A stretch of DNA of 64,000 nt from Chryseobacterium phocaeense (GTDB lineage: Bacteria > Bacteroidota > Bacteroidia > Flavobacteriales > Weeksellaceae): NCBI RefSeq assembly GCF_900169075.1, contig NZ_LT827015.1, positions 124,001-188,000 of the forward strand. The letters run 5' to 3'. Below are positions 24,840-31,920 of this stretch, one piece after another; the first letter of the stretch is position 1, and each line of letters begins with the position of its first letter. The notes below the pieces were generated by a model. The model ran no database searches. It saw only the letters and a list, made by a program, of their open reading frames with translations, and was not told where the DNA came from. The position numbers and the translations under genes were made by a program.

Positions 24840-24955
24840 ATTAGAGATTAGAAGTTAGAAGTGATTAAATAAGATCAGTATTATTAATCAATCATCATTT
24901 ATCACTTATCGCTTATAAAATTACTTATTGCTAATTACTCATTACTCATTATACT
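24840..24955. repeat. TAGAAGTTAGAAG / ATTACTCATTACTCAT spacer repeat
   Basis: Second spacer family of the array, built on AAGTAATGAGTAATGAG-like units; further copies at about 25379-25476, 25565-25692, 25783-25871 and 61907-61938. Confidence 0.55.
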
Positions 24956-25039
24956 GGAAGTACGCCGAAGTTGGAGAGTCGGGGCAGACTGTAAATCTGT
25001 TGCTTCACTGCTGAGCAGGTTCGAATCCTGCTACTTCCA
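24956..25039 (+). tRNA. tRNA-Tyr (GTA)
   Basis: 84 bases, class II with long variable arm; perfect acceptor GGAAGTA/TACTTCC, anticodon GTA at 24991-24993 in GCAGA-CTGTAAA-TCTGT, T arm GCAGG-TTCGAAT-CCTGC. Confidence 0.92.
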
Positions 25040-25042
25040 CAA

Positions 25043-25119
25043 AAACCGCCGATAATGTAATGGCAGCATGCAGGAAAAGTACTCTTGTTGTTCAGGTTCG
25101 ATTCCTGGTTGGTCGGTTT
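25043..25119 (+). tRNA. tRNA-Gln-like element with altered anticodon loop
   Basis: Closely resembles the tRNA-Gln at 25877 (same D arm pattern, TCTTGTTGTTCAGG and T arm), but the loop is AAAGTAC instead of CTTTGAC, so the universal T33 is lost. Acceptor pairs imperfectly (AAACCG-CC / GG-t-CGGTTT). Probably non-decoding. Confidence 0.5.
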
Positions 25120-25123
25120 ACAT

Positions 25124-25195
25124 GTTCCATTAGCATAGCGGTAAGTGCATCCGGCTTTCTACCGGACGACAAGGGTTCGATTCCCTTATGGAATA
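25124..25195 (+). tRNA. tRNA-Glu (TTC), T at position 37
   Basis: Acceptor GTTCCAT/ATGGAAT, anticodon TTC at 25157-25159 in TCCGG-CTTTCTA-CCGGA, T arm AAGGG-TTCGATT-CCCTT. Position 37 is T, as in the array tRNA-Asp. Confidence 0.85.
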
Positions 25196-25297
25196 CAAAC
25201 GTGAATGGTCAAAAATCAATGATGAATAATGAATACCATGAAAGTTCAGATTGAGGAAACACAATTGATCCGCTGATCATTCACAGAAAAACAGGAA

Positions 25298-25371
25298 AGA
25301 GAAAAGTTTGTCAGGCGCAGAAGATCTTACAGACACTAACAGGCATAGTTGTATACAGACAGGCTTTCTCT
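25298..25371 (+). ncRNA. Array hairpin RNA, copy H3
   Basis: AGAGAAA...GTTTGTC pairs with GACAGGC-TTTCTCT; inner AGGCGCAGAAGATCTTA matches H1 and H2. Confidence 0.5.
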
Positions 25372-25483
25372 GACCTTGATTGATAAGTAATGGGTAATGA
25401 GCAATAAGTAATTTGACTGATGATAAATAGTCAATGAGTGAATTAATTACTGATTACTAATCACTCATTACTCATAAAAAAAC

Positions 25484-25557
25484 GCGGGAATGGTGGAAAT
25501 GGTAGACACACCTGATTTAGGCTCAGGGTTTTGGGGGTTCGAATCCCTCTTTCCGTA
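25484..25557 (+). tRNA. tRNA-Leu (TAG) with shortened variable arm
   Basis: Anticodon TAG at 25518-25520 in CCTGA-TTTAGGC-TCAGG; T arm GGGGG-TTCGAAT-CCCTC. Only about 5 bases of variable loop, where Leu tRNAs normally have a long arm. Acceptor GCGGGAA/TTTCCGT uses two wobbles. Confidence 0.75.
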
Positions 25558-25567
25558 CACATTAATA

Positions 25568-25615
25568 TAAATGATAAGTAATAAGTAATAAGTAATAAGT
25601 AATAAGTAATAAGTA
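25568..25615. repeat. 7-bp tandem repeat AATAAGT
   Basis: About six perfect units in the spacer after tRNA-Leu. Confidence 0.8.
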
Positions 25616-25697
25616 GTCGGGATAACGGATCTCCATTGTGAAATAGTCATTAAGTGAATTAATTACTTATTACCCATTACTTATTACTCATAAACCG

Positions 25698-25773
25698 GGA
25701 AGAGTGGTGTAGCTGGTCTGCACGTTAGTCTGAAAAACTAAAGGTACAGGTTCGATTCCTGTCTGTTCCACCA
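25698..25773 (+). tRNA. tRNA-Phe (GAA) with encoded CCA
   Basis: Anticodon GAA at 25732-25734 in TTAGT-CTGAAAA-ACTAA; T arm ACAGG-TTCGATT-CCTGT; acceptor GGAAGAG/CTGTTCC with one mismatch. Discriminator A is followed by CCA, which no other array tRNA encodes. Confidence 0.82.
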
Positions 25774-25876
25774 AACATGAATAATAAGTAATGAGCAATG
25801 AATGATATGGCTCGATTGTGAAATAATAAATTGACCTCTGGATTACTCATTACCCATTACTTATTACTCATCATAT

Positions 25877-25948
25877 TGATTCATAGTGTAATTGGCAGCA
25901 CACAAGACTTTGACTCTTGTTGTTCAGGTTCGAGTCCTGATGAATCAA
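25877..25948 (+). tRNA. tRNA-Gln (TTG)
   Basis: Perfect acceptor TGATTCA/TGAATCA, anticodon TTG at 25910-25912 in CAAGA-CTTTGAC-TCTTG, normal T arm. Confidence 0.92.
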
Positions 25949-25956
25949 CAAAAATT

Positions 25957-26027
25957 ACTCTGATGGTGTAATGGCAGCATCTCAGTCTCCAAAACTGATG
26001 GTATAGGTTCGAGTCCTGTTCGGAGTG
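25957..26027 (+). tRNA. tRNA-Trp (CCA)
   Basis: Acceptor ACTCTGA/TCGGAGT (one wobble), discriminator G, anticodon CCA at 25989-25991 in TCAGT-CTCCAAA-ACTGA. Last tRNA of the array. Confidence 0.9.
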
Positions 26028-26034
26028 CAAAAAC

Positions 26035-26090
26035 GTGAATAGTGAATAGTGAATAGTGAATAGTGAATAGTGAATAGTGAATAGTGAATT
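26035..26090. repeat. 7-bp tandem repeat GTGAATA
   Basis: Seven perfect units and a partial eighth, then two copies of the palindromic spacer repeat up to the next gene. Confidence 0.85.
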
Positions 26091-26264
26091 TTGCTTCGCA
26101 AATGAATTTAAAATTGACAAGTTAAACGAATTGACCATTGACCATTCACAAAATACAATGGCAACAGTAAATTTTGCTTCGCAGATGAATTTAATATTGA
26201 CAGGTAAAACGAATTGACCATTCACCATTGACAAATAAAAATCAACCTAAAATATGTAGAAAAA

Positions 26265-26750
26265 ATGGAAACGCAACAAGAAGTATGGCAGAATATGAAA
26301 GGAAATTTTTTCCTGAAACCTATCACGCAGCTGGTAGAAGAAGCCATTATCCGCGAACAGGCTAACGGCCACCGACTGAAAGTATGTGTGGGTTCAGATT
26401 CCCACGTGTATGGCGACGCCATCAGCTATGCCACGGCCATTGTATTTGTTCGGGAAGGAAAAGGAGCGTTTACCTTTATCAGAAAAGAAAGAGAAATACA
26501 GAAAATCAGTATCAAAGAAAGAATGCTGAATGAGGTAAACAGATCCGTAGAAATTGCCTACGCTATCTGTGCCATTCTGGATGCTTATGGAGTAGAAATG
26601 GAGGTACACGCAGACATTAATACCGACCCGGATTTCAAGTCAAATGCCGCATTGAAGGATGCGATGGGCTATATCCTGGGAATGGGGTATGTGTTTAAGG
26701 CAAAACCGTATGCCTTTGCAAGCTCTAATTGTGCTGATATGATGGTGTAA
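26265..26750 (+). CDS. YkuK-type (DUF458) RNase H-fold protein
   Basis: 161 residues. CVGSDSHVYGDAISYATAIVFV holds the first acidic residue of the RNase H-like fold and EVHADINTDPDFKSN the second; KDAMGYILGMGYVFKAKPYAFASS completes the family pattern. These proteins are predicted to bind or cut structured RNA or act on its ends. It is the first protein gene after the tRNA array, on the same strand, with only spacer repeats between, so it probably belongs to the same RNA-damage island. Confidence 0.8.
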   Translation: METQQEVWQNMKGNFFLKPITQLVEEAIIREQANGHRLKVCVGSDSHVYGDAISYATAIVFVREGKGAFTFIRKEREIQKISIKERMLNEVNRSVEIAYAICAILDAYGVEMEVHADINTDPDFKSNAALKDAMGYILGMGYVFKAKPYAFASSNCADMMV

Positions 26751-26845
26751 TCTTTTAATTTAAAAAAATGAAAACAGTTTACTTATTAATGGAGAAAAGT
26801 ACTGGAAATTTCAAACTGTGAAAAAACAAATAAAAACTGATAACC

Positions 26846-27622
26846 ATGTATTTTTTAATTCAGGCCAATGTCTATTTAGATCCGGATAATTACAGAATTT
26901 TTAATGTATTGGAGGAATTAAATATTGATTATGAAGTAATTAATATTCCACCAACAGCAGAGAAAATAGACTTTAAAACAGACCGGAAGGATGTTTTTGT
27001 ATACGGTTCTGTAACGATAGCAAGACTGGCAAAACAGAATTCAGAGTGGTTTCCTGGTTCTTTTTATGGGGGTAATCATTTGTATGAAGTGTATTCCAGA
27101 TTTTATGGAGAAAATCTCCTTAATTATAAAGTTTCTGTTCATAAAATTTCAGAAGACCTTGTTTGGAAGAATAATGAAATAAAATTTATTAAGCCTTACA
27201 ACGAAGCTAAAATTTTTACAGGAAGAGTTTTCACGGAAATAGAATGGAAAGATTTCGTTTTTGAATCAATCGAAAATCAATCTAATAGAATTACGGGTGA
27301 TTCAATGGTTCAGGTTTCAGAAGCAAAATGTACCATAAAAGAAGCAAGACTTTGGATTATAGGCGGACAGATAATCGATGGAGGATACTATAAATTTAAT
27401 GATAATGCTCCTTTTGAAGAGAAGGTTTCAGAAGACGGACTTGTTTTTGCCAATGAAATGATCAAACTTTTTAATCTTGAAAAGGCTTTCGTAATGGATA
27501 TCTGCTTAACGGATGAAGGCTGGAAAATTGTAGAAATAAACTGTATTAACAGTTCCGGGTTTTATCCCAATACAAATGTGAAAAGTGTTATCAAAGCATT
27601 GAATATTTACTTTTCTAATTAA
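26846..27622 (+). CDS. R2K-clade ATP-grasp protein (formerly DUF4343)
   Basis: 258 residues. The N-terminal strand-helix part is followed by an ATP-grasp core: KIFTGRVFTEIEWKDF, VQVSEAKCTIKEARLWIIGGQIIDGGYYK, and the metal site FVMDICLTDEGWKIVEINCINSSGFY, where the D...E-N triad binds Mg-ATP. This is the pattern of the R2K clade, members of which are linked in comparative genomics to RNA repair and RNA or peptide modification. It starts an operon with the cREC and RNA ligase genes (gaps of 9 and 13 bases). The substrate joined by ATP-grasp chemistry is not known. Confidence 0.75.
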   Translation: MYFLIQANVYLDPDNYRIFNVLEELNIDYEVINIPPTAEKIDFKTDRKDVFVYGSVTIARLAKQNSEWFPGSFYGGNHLYEVYSRFYGENLLNYKVSVHKISEDLVWKNNEIKFIKPYNEAKIFTGRVFTEIEWKDFVFESIENQSNRITGDSMVQVSEAKCTIKEARLWIIGGQIIDGGYYKFNDNAPFEEKVSEDGLVFANEMIKLFNLEKAFVMDICLTDEGWKIVEINCINSSGFYPNTNVKSVIKALNIYFSN

Positions 27623-27631
27623 AAAAATAAG

Positions 27632-28003
27632 ATGGAAATAACAAAAAGATTATTGTTTCTGGATGATATAAGATACCCGGTTGAAGCGTATCATTATTCC
27701 AGACAGGATGTTTTCCTCAGAAAGGACTGGCATATTGTTCGGAATTACGATCAGTTTGTCAACAGGATTCTGGAAAAAGGACTTCCGGAAATGATTTCTT
27801 TTGACCATGATCTGGCAGATGAACATTATCTGGAACAGGATTCTCAAGAATTTGTTGAAAAAAAAGGATATGACTGTGCCAAATGGCTCGTAGAATATTG
27901 CATGGATCATTATTTAGATCTGCCAAAATTCTACTGTCACTTTATGAATCCGGTTGGAAAACAAAACATTGAAAGCCTTTTGAACAACTTTAAAAACTAT
28001 TAA
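27632..28003 (+). CDS. Cyclic-phosphate-processing receiver-like protein (cREC)
   Basis: 123 residues. KRLLFLDDIRYPVEAY at the N-terminus and EMISFDHDLADEH in the middle give the acidic DD and DHD motifs of the cREC family, a receiver-fold domain predicted to process 2',3'-cyclic phosphate ends of cut RNA. HFMNPVGKQNIESLL closes the fold. It sits between the R2K ATP-grasp and the RNA ligase, exactly the place for an end-healing step before sealing. Confidence 0.75.
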   Translation: MEITKRLLFLDDIRYPVEAYHYSRQDVFLRKDWHIVRNYDQFVNRILEKGLPEMISFDHDLADEHYLEQDSQEFVEKKGYDCAKWLVEYCMDHYLDLPKFYCHFMNPVGKQNIESLLNNFKNY

Positions 28004-28016
28004 AAATTAAAAAGAA

Positions 28017-29030
28017 ATGATTTTCAAAACATACAACACTATAGAAAACGCTTACCAGACCCGCATGATAGATCAGATCAGGCTTCAGGGTTTTGGGGAT
28101 GAGGTTTTCGTAGTGCAGGAAAAGGTTCACGGGGCAAATTTCTCTTTCTTTACCGACGGAAAGGAAATTAAGATCGGAAAAAGAACCGCTTTTATTGAAA
28201 AAGATGAAAAGTTTTTCAATGCCCATCAGGTATTGGAACGCTACAGGAAAAATGTGATGGATCTGTTCCAAACAGTTAAAAACATGCATCCTCAAACGGA
28301 AACTGTTGTGATTTACGGCGAATTATTCGGCGGAGGATACAAGCATAAGGAAGTAGAGCCCGTAAAAAATGCGGTCAAAGTGCAAAAAGGGATTGAATAT
28401 GCCCCTCATAATGAATTTTACGCTTTCGATATTAAGCTGAACGGAACCACTTATCTGGATACGGATTTGGTGAATCAGATTTTTGAGGAAACCGGTTTTT
28501 TCTATGCTAAAATAGTGTTCCAGGGCTCACTGGAAGAAGCTTTGAAGTTCCCGAATGTTTTTGATACCAAAATTCCGGGTTGGCTTGGTCTGCCTGAAAT
28601 TGAGGATAATATCTGCGAAGGAACCATTGTCAAAACTTTGAAAACCAGATATTTTGGAAACGGTTCAAGGGTCATTCTGAAAAATAAGAATGAAAAATGG
28701 ACCGAAAAATCCAAAATGGTTAAAAAATACAGACCCGTGAAGGAACAGGTCCGTTTCAGTGACACTGCCGGAAATATTTGGGAAGAAATCCAAAAATACG
28801 TTACCGCAAACAGGCTGAATAATGTAGTAAGCAAGATTGGCGAATTTCATCCCGGTATGATGGGTAAGGTGATTGGCCTTTTTGCACATGATATTCTGGA
28901 AGATTTTGGAAAGGATTTCCCTGCAGCTTTCACTTCAATAGAAAAAGAAGAACAGAAAAGGATCAATAAAAAATTGAATACTTTGGTTATTCATTGTATA
29001 AAAGAAGAGTTCATGACTCTTAAAGTCTAA
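28017..29030 (+). CDS. Rnl2/DRB0094-like ATP-dependent RNA ligase
   Basis: 337 residues. Nucleotidyltransferase motifs are complete: motif I EKVHGAN with the adenylated Lys36, motif Ia/III around VIYGELFGG (101-106), FYAFDI, motif IV EGTIVK (201-206) and motif V RVILKNKN (about 218-225). A ~110-residue helical C-terminal domain follows. It seals 3'-OH/5'-phosphate ends, probably at nicks in tRNA or rRNA. Last gene of the operon, followed by a terminator at 29029-29059. Confidence 0.9.
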   Translation: MIFKTYNTIENAYQTRMIDQIRLQGFGDEVFVVQEKVHGANFSFFTDGKEIKIGKRTAFIEKDEKFFNAHQVLERYRKNVMDLFQTVKNMHPQTETVVIYGELFGGGYKHKEVEPVKNAVKVQKGIEYAPHNEFYAFDIKLNGTTYLDTDLVNQIFEETGFFYAKIVFQGSLEEALKFPNVFDTKIPGWLGLPEIEDNICEGTIVKTLKTRYFGNGSRVILKNKNEKWTEKSKMVKKYRPVKEQVRFSDTAGNIWEEIQKYVTANRLNNVVSKIGEFHPGMMGKVIGLFAHDILEDFGKDFPAAFTSIEKEEQKRINKKLNTLVIHCIKEEFMTLKV

Positions 29031-29059
29031 GTTTCGGTATATTTTACCGGAACTTTTTT
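29029..29059 (+). terminator. Terminator of the RNA-repair operon
   Basis: AAGTTTCGGTA / TACCGGAACTT stem (one wobble) and TTTTT, overlapping the ligase stop codon. Confidence 0.8.
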
Positions 29060-29236
29060 ATGTTTAAAAACTAAGGATATAATTGTGCAGAAAACAAAAA
29101 ATCTTTTAAGACAAAATTACCTTAAACATGAACAGCACAAATATTTTCCACAAATAGGCACACTCATCTGTGAAAATCTGTGGAATCAGTGGTCAAAAAA
29201 TTGAACGAAAAAAATTAACAAACAAATTATTAAAAA

Positions 29237-29800
29237 ATGAAACCAAATATATTTTTTACGGCAGACCATCATTTCGGTCATGCCAATATTATAAAATTTT
29301 CAGAACGTCCGTTCGAATCTCTGGATCATATGAATGAAGAGCTGATCAGGAGATGGAATGAAAAGGTCGGGATCAATGATACGGTCTATCATCTTGGCGA
29401 TATCAGTTTAGGAAAACCGGATTTCACCAAAGAAATTCTGGACAGGCTGAACGGTAAAATCCATCTGATCAAAGGGAACCATGAAGGCGCTGCCCTCACA
29501 TATCCCAAAAGATTTGACTCCATACGAGATTATCATGAACTGAAAATCGATGAACCGGAAAACACCAATGGTAAACAGAAAATCATTCTTCTGCACTACG
29601 CCATGCGAAGCTGGAACGGCTCATACCGAGGGGTCTGGCAGCTCTACGGGCACTCACACGGAACATTACCGGATGATGAAATGGCTTTAAGCTTCGATGT
29701 AGGAGTAGACTGCCATAATTTTTACCCGATCTCCTACGAAGAAGTTAAAGAAATAATGAAACGCAAGAAGTGGACGCCGCCGTTTGCAGTAAGAAACTAA
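29237..29800 (+). CDS. Calcineurin-like metallophosphoesterase
   Basis: 187 residues with all five metal motifs: FTADHHFGHANI, YHLGDISLG, LIKGNHEG, LLHYAMRSW, LYGHSHG. FSERPFESLDHMNEELIRRWNEKV is typical of the small phage- and bacterial-type phosphoesterases. Such enzymes can remove 2',3'-cyclic or 3'-terminal phosphates. The position between RNA ligase and exonucleases supports an RNA end-processing role; this is inference. Confidence 0.85.
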   Translation: MKPNIFFTADHHFGHANIIKFSERPFESLDHMNEELIRRWNEKVGINDTVYHLGDISLGKPDFTKEILDRLNGKIHLIKGNHEGAALTYPKRFDSIRDYHELKIDEPENTNGKQKIILLHYAMRSWNGSYRGVWQLYGHSHGTLPDDEMALSFDVGVDCHNFYPISYEEVKEIMKRKKWTPPFAVRN

Positions 29801-29837
29801 AAATGTTTTTTCGGGAATTTTATATAATTATTTTTTC

Positions 29838-29874
29838 TGCGTAAATAGAATGCGTACTGATGATTTTACCTTTG
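29838..29874 (+). promoter_or_regulatory. Island promoter P1 with TGCGTA pair
   Basis: TGCGTA at 29838 and 29851 (13-base phase), then TACCTTTG at 29867-29874. The same arrangement occurs at 36755 and 38465. Confidence 0.65.
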
Positions 29875-29989
29875 CATAACTTTAGCAGTTACAGCAATTC
29901 TTCTTTAAGGGTAATCCTTCCCACGTCTCCTCCAAACCCATAAAACGATATGCAGATGAATGAAAAAAATGTAGAATAAAAATAATTAA

Positions 29990-30535
29990 ATGAAAACAAC
30001 CAATGAAATATTAATCATCGATTTGGAGGCCACATGCTGGGAAAATGACAGAATTCCGGCCGGACAAAAAGTCGATATTATAGAAATAGGAATTTGTAAG
30101 CTGGATTTAAAATCTAAAGCTATTTCCCAAAAACAAAGCATCTATGTAATACCGGAAAGATCAGAAATTAATGACTTCTGCACAAAACTGACCGGAATTA
30201 CTCCTGAACTGATTGAAGAAAAAGGAATCTATTTTGAGGAAGCCTGTGAAAAAATCAGGGAAGAATATCATGCAGAACGGCTTACCTGGGCCGGTTATGG
30301 GAACTTCGACAGGGAACAGGTTTTCGAGCAGTGCGACTGGCTTGGAATAGAGATCCCCTTCGGAGGAAATTATCTCAATGTGATGGAAGAGTTCAGAGAC
30401 CATTTCAGACTGCATAAATTAATAGGGCTGAAAAGAGCCCTGAACCATCTCAAGATGGATTTTGAAGGAAACCATCACAGCGGAGCAGACGATGCTTACA
30501 ATGCCGCCAGAATTTTACGGAAAATTTTGGAGTAA
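29990..30535 (+). CDS. DEDDh 3'-5' exonuclease, paralogue 1
   Basis: 181 residues. ExoI LIIDLEATCWEND (Asp, Glu), ExoII around LTWAGYGNFDREQ (Asp) and ExoIII NHHSGADDAYNAARI (His, Asp) give the complete DEDDh set of the KapD/ERI-1-like branch, which trims RNA 3' ends. It has the island-type promoter P1 and a 100-base leader with a hairpin shared with the TROVE leader. The next gene is a close paralogue. Confidence 0.88.
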   Translation: MKTTNEILIIDLEATCWENDRIPAGQKVDIIEIGICKLDLKSKAISQKQSIYVIPERSEINDFCTKLTGITPELIEEKGIYFEEACEKIREEYHAERLTWAGYGNFDREQVFEQCDWLGIEIPFGGNYLNVMEEFRDHFRLHKLIGLKRALNHLKMDFEGNHHSGADDAYNAARILRKILE

Positions 30536-30617
30536 TCAGTAACAGGGAAGTTTAAACGGAAAATAAATAAAATCTACTACTATCTTCCATCTTCCCGAAC
30601 ATTAAATTGATAAACAA

Positions 30618-31169
30618 ATGAAAACAACAGAAAATATATTAATCATAGATCTTGAAGCTACCTGTTGGAATGACAGGCCGCCAAGAGGCCAGGAAAGCGA
30701 GATCATCGAAATAGGAGTATGCATCATGAATGCCGCAACAGGTATGGTCTCAAAGAATGAAGGGATTTTAATAAAATCCTTGTACTCAAAGGTAAGCCCG
30801 TTCTGTACGGAGCTCACCTCCATCACCCAGGAAATGCTGGATAGCGAAGGCATTATGCTGGAAGATGCACTGGATATCCTTAGGGCAGAATACGACTCTG
30901 AAGATCTTACGTGGGCAAGCTACGGAAACTATGACCTGAATATGCTGCAGAATCAGGCCAGAAGATTCAATCTGGATTATCCGTTAAGCGATGACCATAT
31001 CAATGTAAAGACCTTATTTGGCCAGCTGCATCCCACAGTGAGAAAAAGTGTGGGCATGAGCAGGGCTTTAGGTGAGCTTAACCTTAAACTGGAAGGTACC
31101 CACCACAGAGGCGTGGATGATGCAAAGAATATTGCAAAAATCCTGCACTGGTGCTTAAGACAGTACTAG
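30618..31169 (+). CDS. DEDDh 3'-5' exonuclease, paralogue 2
   Basis: 183 residues, the same layout as the preceding gene: LIIDLEATCWNDRPPRGQ, LTWASYGNYDLNML, and THHRGVDDAKNIAKI. The pair arose by tandem duplication and has diverged in the middle. Two trimming enzymes of different specificity (for example 3' extensions of tRNA versus Y RNA) would fit the island. No promoter is evident in the 82-base gap, so it is probably co-transcribed with paralogue 1; a terminator lies at 31196. Confidence 0.88.
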   Translation: MKTTENILIIDLEATCWNDRPPRGQESEIIEIGVCIMNAATGMVSKNEGILIKSLYSKVSPFCTELTSITQEMLDSEGIMLEDALDILRAEYDSEDLTWASYGNYDLNMLQNQARRFNLDYPLSDDHINVKTLFGQLHPTVRKSVGMSRALGELNLKLEGTHHRGVDDAKNIAKILHWCLRQY

Positions 31170-31195
31170 TATAAAAATATAACAGTCTACCAATG

Positions 31196-31222
31196 ACTCC
31201 CTTCTCAGAAAGGGAGTTTTTT
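31196..31222 (+). terminator. Terminator after the exonuclease pair
   Basis: ACTCCCTT / AAGGGAGT stem followed by six Ts. Confidence 0.85.
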
Positions 31223-31269
31223 ATTGATATAGCAGAAAAAATAATCTTAACTTTCATTAAAAATAGCAG

Positions 31270-31345
31270 CAGATCTTTGAATTTTTTTGCGCCTTAAAGC
31301 AGTATGAAAATAAATCTTTTGCGTCTTTGCAATACACCAAAAAAT
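31270..31345. repeat. GCGCCTTAAA...GCGTCTTTGC repeat, copy 1
   Basis: Closely related to 53527-53602: both read TTGCGCCTTAAA, then a spacer, then TTGCGTCTTTGC and an A-rich end. It sits upstream of genes, so it may double as a promoter. The rest of 31223-31523 shows nothing else. Confidence 0.45.
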
Positions 31346-31523
31346 AAAAAATAGATACCAACGCTTTTTTCTGTGACAGCAAAAATTTCTTTTAACTTTT
31401 ATTCAGAAATCCGGGCTGAACTGCTTCAGAAAGCATAATTTTTTGTTAAAAAACTCACTTTAAAGGGATAATTCAATTTCGACATTTATTTTTTTGCTAT
31501 TTTAGTCGTTCAACAGTGGAATT

Positions 31524-31865
31524 ATGCTTAGTGAAGATGAATTGAAGAGGATTTATTTAAATGATAAAATCAAAGAAATAATTCTTTTTTTTAGAAAGCT
31601 GACCCCAAAAGAAATACAAAAAACTTCCGTCATTGTCAAGAAATTTTTAAATAATGACTGGAGGCATAATCACGGCTCTGAGCTTACCCTTTCGGTTTCC
31701 GGTCAGACCCATGAGCAATACGGAAAACTGGCTCCGGGCTTTTACATATTGCCTCTCAGTTTTCTTAGCAAACTGTTAAAATCCTTAAACAACTTTTTGA
31801 GATATATAATGAACTGTCACATCTTAATCAGTCACAAACTGATCAGGCTGTTGCAGGGAGACTAA
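31524..31865 (+). pseudogene. Truncated DUF6493-like gene remnant
   Basis: 113 codons. The first ~42 residues (ELKRIYLNDKIKEIILFFRKL, TPKEIQKTSVIVKKFL) align with the start of the next gene (ERLYEILNEEKAHEIIPFLKQL, SHEERKALIPTIKKL). After about residue 60 the sequence no longer resembles that family and looks like out-of-frame translation. A decayed duplicate, or a short stand-alone version, directly before the full-length copy. Confidence 0.5.
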
Positions 31866-31920
31866 AAGCATGACAAAAAACGAAAATAACCTGAAAAAAA
31901 TTATTATCAAATTAAAACAA

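Noticed and set aside
25568..26090. Short tandem repeats in tRNA spacers as a CRISPR-like array
   Set aside because: Units are 7 bp and perfectly adjacent with no unique spacers; no cas genes.
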